Of a stretch of 64,000 bases of DNA, positions 59,594 to 64,000 are shown piece after piece (position 1 is the stretch's first letter; every line of letters starts with the position of its first letter). A program made the position numbers and the translations under genes. The notes under the pieces are model-generated. The model was not told the DNA's origin, did not search any database, and saw only the letters and a list, made by a program, of their open reading frames with translations. This DNA comes from Sphingobacterium sp. CZ-2 (GTDB taxonomy: Bacteria; Bacteroidota; Bacteroidia; Sphingobacteriales; Sphingobacteriaceae): assembly GCF_004526235.1 (NCBI RefSeq), contig NZ_CP038159.1, positions 1,860,001 to 1,924,000 on the forward strand, given 5' to 3'.

Positions 59594-61906
59594 CTATTCT
59601 TTTTCTGATGATTTCAACCTTAATTTTAACAAACTATATACGCCTAAGGCTGCTATTCCAAGAACCACCGTTTCAAACATGGTATCTATACCCCGGAAGT
59701 CGGCAAGGATCAGGTTGACAACGTTCTTACCTTTTGCAAGGATATAAGCATTTTCCCCATAGAAATCACTGGTTTGCGTTTGGATAGGTTCGTATAATAC
59801 TTTCAATGCAATGATGGACAAAATGGCTCCAAAGCCTAATGCAACCACGATATCGCGGTATTGCTGTTTGGCGGAGGCTAGATTAAGGAAGCCTGGAAGT
59901 TTATAGAGAACCAGTACAAACAGTACGGTACTTAAGGTATCAATAGTAAATTGGGTCATGGCCAGATCCGGTGCACTGTAGAACACATACATCAAACAGA
60001 TACAGTAACCGATGACACTCATGGAAACAACTGCCGTTAAGCGAGAAGGGGTGGAAACAACGATCAATAATGCCCCAAGGAGGATGACGACCACTGCTAC
60101 TTCATAGATTGTTAAAGGAGTCAGGTTGTCAAAATCAATTTGAATTGGCCCGCTCATCCATAATTTATAGATCAGCAATCCCTCAGCAAATAGAATGATC
60201 TTCAGGTGGTAAGAGCGTAGATAGCCGTTATGGAATTTGCCCGTATACCAAGTGGAAAAACGAATAATATCGTTACTGTATCTTGTTAAAATACTTTGGG
60301 AAGATATGGATTGGAATTTTTCTAAAAAGGAGACCTTTTTTTCACTTGGTTTATTGAATATATAGAGTAGGATCCCTAATCCTAGGGTTACTAGGCTTAG
60401 TATCAATACGGTATTAAAAGAACCGTGCCAGATGGCTAATTTCAAATCTGTTTCAGCACCGAATATGCTGTTTGCAGTTGCCAGGCTCATCCATTTCCCA
60501 ATAAAACTAGGAAACAAACCAAATAAAAGACCTAGGGTCCCTAAAATCAATGGTGGAATCCACATGGATTTATAGGGCAAGTGCAGCTGGCTATATTCCC
60601 GCGGAAGTTCGCCAGCAAAGGGTTTCCATCCTGCCATAAATCCTGCCGCAACTAGGCAGGTATTGGTAATAACCGCCAGAATGGTCAAAATCAGCATTAG
60701 GTTTTCTTTGCTGTGTAAAGTGGCTTCATAGATGAGGTCCTTACCGATGAAACCAAAAGTTCCTGGTAAACCGGCACTACTTAAAGCTGCCAGTATACCT
60801 GCGATGGCAACCGGCATCAATACCTTTCTTAAGCCGGCAAGCTTGGTAATGTCCCTTGTACCAGTTTCATGATCGATGATCCCCGTTACTAAGAACAATG
60901 TTGCTTTATAAAGGGCATGGACTAAAATAAATACGGCAGCAGCTATAATAGCTTCCCGGCTTCCAACGCCTAAAAGAAAGACCAGAATTCCCAATGCCGA
61001 GATCGTAGTATAAGCTAATATAGATTTCAGATCGATCCGGAACAGGGAATGTATGGCCGCATATAGCATGGTAAATCCCCCGACGATCATGAGTGGATAG
61101 GACCAGAGGTCGGTGCCACCTAAGGCAGGAAAGAACCTCGCCAACAGGTAGATCCCCGCTTTTACCATGGTTGCGGAGTGCAGATAAGCGGAAACTGGTG
61201 TTGGGGCTTTCATCGCTCCAGGCAACCAAAAATGGAAAGGGAACTGTGCGGATTTGGTAAATGCTCCTAAGAATATAAAAAGGAGGATTAATGGATAGAA
61301 ATCACTGTTAATAATCCTATCCTTATATTCGATCAATTCCGAAATCTGATAAGTTCCAGCCACATTTCCGAGCAATACCAAACCTGCTAAGAGAAAGAAT
61401 CCACCCATCCCGGTGATGGTCATCGCTGTCATGGCGCTTTTCCTGGAATCCTTATTGTCGTTATTGAATCCGATCAGGAAAAAGGAACTGATACTGGTCA
61501 ACTCCCAGAAAATAAATAAGAGCAGCATGTTATCCGAAAGGACCAATCCCATCATGGCGGTCATGAAAAGGAATAAATAACCGAAGAACCGGTCAAAATA
61601 AGGATGTCCTTTGAGGTAGGTTCGCGCATAAAAGAAGATGCCGGTCCCTATTCCGGTAATCAGTAACATGAACAACATGGAGAGACCATCCAAACGGAAG
61701 TCAAAATTAACTCCTAGTGTTGGGACCCATTCGATATGTTGGACAAAGGATGCTCCTGATGCAATTTTCGGGATAAATCCGAGGTAATAGGCAAAGATTC
61801 CCGTTGGGATAAGCGGTAATAAAATACTCCATTTGGATTTGAGCCTGGATCCGAAAGGGATAAGCAAAATGGCGGAAAACAAACCAAGAAGTATAGTAAA
61901 CAGCAT
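59594..61906 (-). CDS. mrpA: Multisubunit Na+/H+ antiporter subunit MrpA
   Basis: 770 residues, about 20 helices. NuoL-like core: LLFIFWELTSISSFFLIGF (conserved Glu), FTKSAQFPFHFWLPGAMKAPTPVSAYLHSATMVKAGIYLLAR (Lys and His channel residues), ALYKATLFLVTGIIDHETGTRDI. The C-terminal part holds the MrpA-specific DUF4040-like segment (ALLIVVSTPSRLTAVVSMSVIGY, APDLAMTQFTIDTLSTVLFVLVLYKLP). First gene of mrpABCDEFG, which exports Na+ in exchange for H+ and supports pH and salt tolerance. No strong TAnnTTTG box was found upstream. Confidence 0.95.
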   Translation of the reverse strand: MLFTILLGLFSAILLIPFGSRLKSKWSILLPLIPTGIFAYYLGFIPKIASGASFVQHIEWVPTLGVNFDFRLDGLSMLFMLLITGIGTGIFFYARTYLKGHPYFDRFFGYLFLFMTAMMGLVLSDNMLLLFIFWELTSISSFFLIGFNNDNKDSRKSAMTAMTITGMGGFFLLAGLVLLGNVAGTYQISELIEYKDRIINSDFYPLILLFIFLGAFTKSAQFPFHFWLPGAMKAPTPVSAYLHSATMVKAGIYLLARFFPALGGTDLWSYPLMIVGGFTMLYAAIHSLFRIDLKSILAYTTISALGILVFLLGVGSREAIIAAAVFILVHALYKATLFLVTGIIDHETGTRDITKLAGLRKVLMPVAIAGILAALSSAGLPGTFGFIGKDLIYEATLHSKENLMLILTILAVITNTCLVAAGFMAGWKPFAGELPREYSQLHLPYKSMWIPPLILGTLGLLFGLFPSFIGKWMSLATANSIFGAETDLKLAIWHGSFNTVLILSLVTLGLGILLYIFNKPSEKKVSFLEKFQSISSQSILTRYSNDIIRFSTWYTGKFHNGYLRSYHLKIILFAEGLLIYKLWMSGPIQIDFDNLTPLTIYEVAVVVILLGALLIVVSTPSRLTAVVSMSVIGYCICLMYVFYSAPDLAMTQFTIDTLSTVLFVLVLYKLPGFLNLASAKQQYRDIVVALGFGAILSIIALKVLYEPIQTQTSDFYGENAYILAKGKNVVNLILADFRGIDTMFETVVLGIAALGVYSLLKLRLKSSEKE

Positions 61907-62050
61907 GAACTAATTATTAGAAATTTATGGGAATTGGCTAAAAATAATAAAAAACTCGCATTTTTCGTCGTTAAATTACGGTTAAACTTGAAAAAAATGT
62001 AGTTTTCGTGTGGTTTTATAATTAGCTTTATTTATCAATTACTAATCAAC

Positions 62051-62494
62051 ATGAATAAAAAACCTATCCTAATTTTGACTCTATTTCTAGGGATTTTAAT
62101 GTATAATTTTACGGCTTCAGCACAACAAGATTATGTGAAACCAAAACTTAGTAACAAAGACTCTTGGTCTTTGGTTTTGATTCCCGATCCGCAATCCTAT
62201 GTGAAATTTGAACGCAATGTTCCGCTGGTCAATTTAATGACTGCTTGGATAAAAGAAAATGTAGACTCCTTGAACACGCAGTTTGTGTTATATACAGGAG
62301 ATCTGGTGGAGCAAAATGATCTGTTGAATCCTAATGGAAATGGTGGCGATGGATGGTTGAGGTATCTGGAGTTCTTGCCTGATGGAAAGACTGTGAAAGT
62401 AAAAACCTTTTCACCTTTGTTTGCAATATCGCCAGCTACCCAATCTTTAGCTTATAAAACAGAGAAAAATCAAGAATTTGAGTTTGAATTGTAG
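62051..62494 (+). pseudogene. Secreted metallophosphoesterase with large in-frame internal deletion
   Basis: 147 residues: signal peptide (ending SAQQ), then the start of a calcineurin-like domain (LVLIPDPQSYVKF, FVLYTGDLVEQNDLLNPNG) joined directly to what looks like the far C-terminus (GGDGWLRYLEFLPDGKTVKV, FSPLFAISPATQSLAYKT, FEFEL). The GNHD and GHxH metal-site segments, about 150-200 residues in relatives, are absent. The joint near 62335-62350 is rich in AATGGTGG-like repeats, which fits deletion by short homology. The frame is open but the product cannot be a working phosphoesterase. Confidence 0.7.
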
Positions 62495-62503
62495 TTCTTT
62501 TTA

Positions 62504-62511
62504 TACTTTTG
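62504..62511 (+). promoter_or_regulatory. Putative -7 box TACTTTTG for the M28 peptidase gene
   Basis: An exact TAnnTTTG match 18 bp upstream of the ATG at 62530; it supports that start over the TTG at 62509. Confidence 0.55.
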
Positions 62512-62529
62512 GGTTTACCAAGCTATATT

Positions 62530-63975
62530 ATGAAGAAATTAATTTTATCTCGTTTATTTGTTTTTGCCGTTTTATCGTTAGTTAGCCTGCAATCATTAGT
62601 TGCTCAGGATATTTCCAAAGATAGTTTATCCAAACATGTACATTATCTTGCTTCGGAAGAATTGGAGGGAAGAGGTTTGGGCACTGCCGGAAAGGATAAA
62701 GCGACCAGATTTATAGTAGAACAGTTCAGATCGGCAGGTTTACAGCCATATCAAGGGGGTTTTTTACAGGATTTTGAATTGACTTTTAGTCTTGCGAAGG
62801 TTAAGGCGCATAATGTATGAGGATTTGTAGAAGGGTCGGATCCTCAATTGAAATCAGAAATGATCGTGTTAGGAGCTCATTATGATCATCTTGGCTATAA
62901 AAAGGATCGTAAAGTTTGGTATCCGGGTGCTGATGATAACGTTTCTGGTGTAGCGACGGTAATTGAATTAGCGAAATATTTTGGAGAGGATGTCAATAGA
63001 TCGAAACGAAGCATTTTGTTTATTGCCTTTGATGCGGAGGAATCGGGTCTTTTAGGTGCGAAACATTTTGTTGATAAGTTGAGTGCTGAAGAGCGCAATA
63101 AAATTAAGGCAATGTTCAGTTTTGATATGGTGGGAATGTTGAGTAAGAATAAGGGCTTGGTGTTAAAGGGTGTTCGGACATTGGGAGATGGCGTGGAATT
63201 GGCCGAACAAGAAGCAAAAGGATTAAACCTATTAAATCTTTCGGATAAAATTGAGGAGCGGACGGATACAGAACCTTTTGGGTCAGTAGGAATTCCGGCT
63301 ATCCATGTTTTCACGGGATTGAAATCTCCTTATCATAAGCCTGAGGATAAAGCGGAATTATTGGATTATGATGGGATGAAGGAAATTGCTGATTTTTCAG
63401 CTCGATTTGTTGGAGCACTGGCTAATCAGCAGGAGGAACTTGTTGCTACCAAGAAGATGCAGAGGTTGCAGGAAAATCCGAAAAGTATTGGAAAACCAGT
63501 GACTTTAGCAGGAATGTTCCAGTTGAATTCGGGAAAGCATCTGTATGATGATGAGTTTTATGATGCAAAATCGGATATTGGCTTTAGCCTTGGTCTGCAA
63601 ATGGAGTATCGGTTCAAGAAATTGTGGGCGGTTGATTTAGGAGGATATTTTAATAATAATGCAAGTCGATCTGCAGAAGGAAGGTTTGAGAGGAATTCAT
63701 TGATGGTTCCGATGAATCTTAAATTTGGAAGTAATGTGGTTATTTCTGCGGGGCCGTATTATAAATATCATTTTAATGGTAAGAATGGGAATACGGATTT
63801 GGATTTTGAAAATACGTTTAGAAGGGATGAGTGGGGGTATTCGCTAGGTGTGGCTGTGGAGGTGATGAATTATCATGTAGGATGGGTAAGTAGAAGATCT
63901 TTTCACTCGATATATTCGAATGGGCCAAAGGTGATTCCAATTGAAAATGGGGTTTCTTTGGGGTGGAGGTTTTAA
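62530..63975 (+). pseudogene. M28 family metallopeptidase with C-terminal beta-barrel, interrupted by TGA
   Basis: Signal peptide (ending SLVAQ), then LASEELEGRGLGTAGKDKATRFIV. The frame stops at TGA 62818-62820 after KVKAHNV and continues in the same frame GFVEGSDPQLKSEMIVLGAHYDHLGY. Zinc ligands are all present downstream: GAHYDHLG, GADDNVSG, DAEESGLLGA, FSFDMVG, SPYHKPED. After about residue 320 a beta-rich tail (FQLNSGKHLYDDEFYDAKSD, MEYRFKKLWAVDLGGYF, VVISAGPYYKYHF) ends in the outer-membrane-type terminal Phe GWRF. If the TGA is real the gene is dead unless read through. The rest looks under constraint, so the stop may be recent or a sequencing error. Confidence 0.8.
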
Positions 63976-64000
63976 CTTTTTTTTTGGGAAGATGCTGTCC

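Noticed and set aside
62818..62820. Selenocysteine reading of the TGA in the M28 gene
   Set aside because: No SECIS-like hairpin directly after the TGA was evident and the position is not a known catalytic Cys; nonsense or error is simpler.

Overview
The window looks like chromosomal DNA of a member of the phylum Bacteroidota, most likely family Sphingobacteriaceae (Sphingobacterium or a close relative). The support is a SusC/SusD-type polysaccharide utilisation locus, a DUF6377-type regulator, a caa3-type oxidase cluster with two subunit III genes, and repeated TAnnTTTG promoter boxes instead of the proteobacterial -10. Several genes start with TTG or GTG. No rRNA or tRNA gene was seen; the one structural RNA found is the small SRP RNA at about 43.9 kb. 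Species assignment is inference.

Layout. 1-6.6 kb: the 3' part of a cytochrome c oxidase operon (ctaD, ctaA, ctaB, two subunit III genes, subunit IV, a cysteine-less SCO-like protein, DUF420, and a conserved unknown). 6.7-15.8 kb: housekeeping genes (DoxX, metG, brnQ, folP, DUF4920, a Sua5-type gene, dapD, an S4 protein) and a DUF6377 regulator. 16.0-23.4 kb: a four-gene PUL (SusC, SusD, GH30 hydrolase, surface glycan-binding lipoprotein), resembling known loci for beta-1,6-glucan but without a GH3. 23.4-31.3 kb: asparaginase, mtgA, mutS, a TrmN6-like methyltransferase, a phosphoesterase, a MerR regulator, a small HExxH membrane protein, and accD.

31.5-40.5 kb is the accessory region. It opens with a complete IS3-family element (31495-32739, 4-bp target duplication CAAA). 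A low-GC stretch follows that I read as a graveyard of polymorphic-toxin (Rhs C-terminal) and immunity cassettes: two broken Rhs core ends, several toxin-like tails each cut by a lone in-frame stop, ComJ/Nin-like putative nuclease inhibitors next to a NucA/NucB-like fragment, and small intact ORFs that overlap or directly follow the toxin tails. This is the most unusual part of the window.

40.5-64.0 kb returns to core genes: dprA, an MHS transporter with a soluble insert, SRP RNA, rsmG and a GT2 glycosyltransferase, tgt-lptF/G-EamA, der-cysS, a SurA-like chaperone, a lactonase-fold protein, and a complete mrpABCDEFG antiporter operon on the minus strand. The right edge holds two decaying genes: an internally deleted metallophosphoesterase and an M28 peptidase interrupted by TGA.

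A second genome-scale feature is a composite palindromic repeat of about 150 bp (module order B-A-A'-B') at about 9.4, 24.6, 44.2 and 53.3 kb (partial at the first site). All four copies lie between convergent genes, and one supplies the last codons of brnQ.
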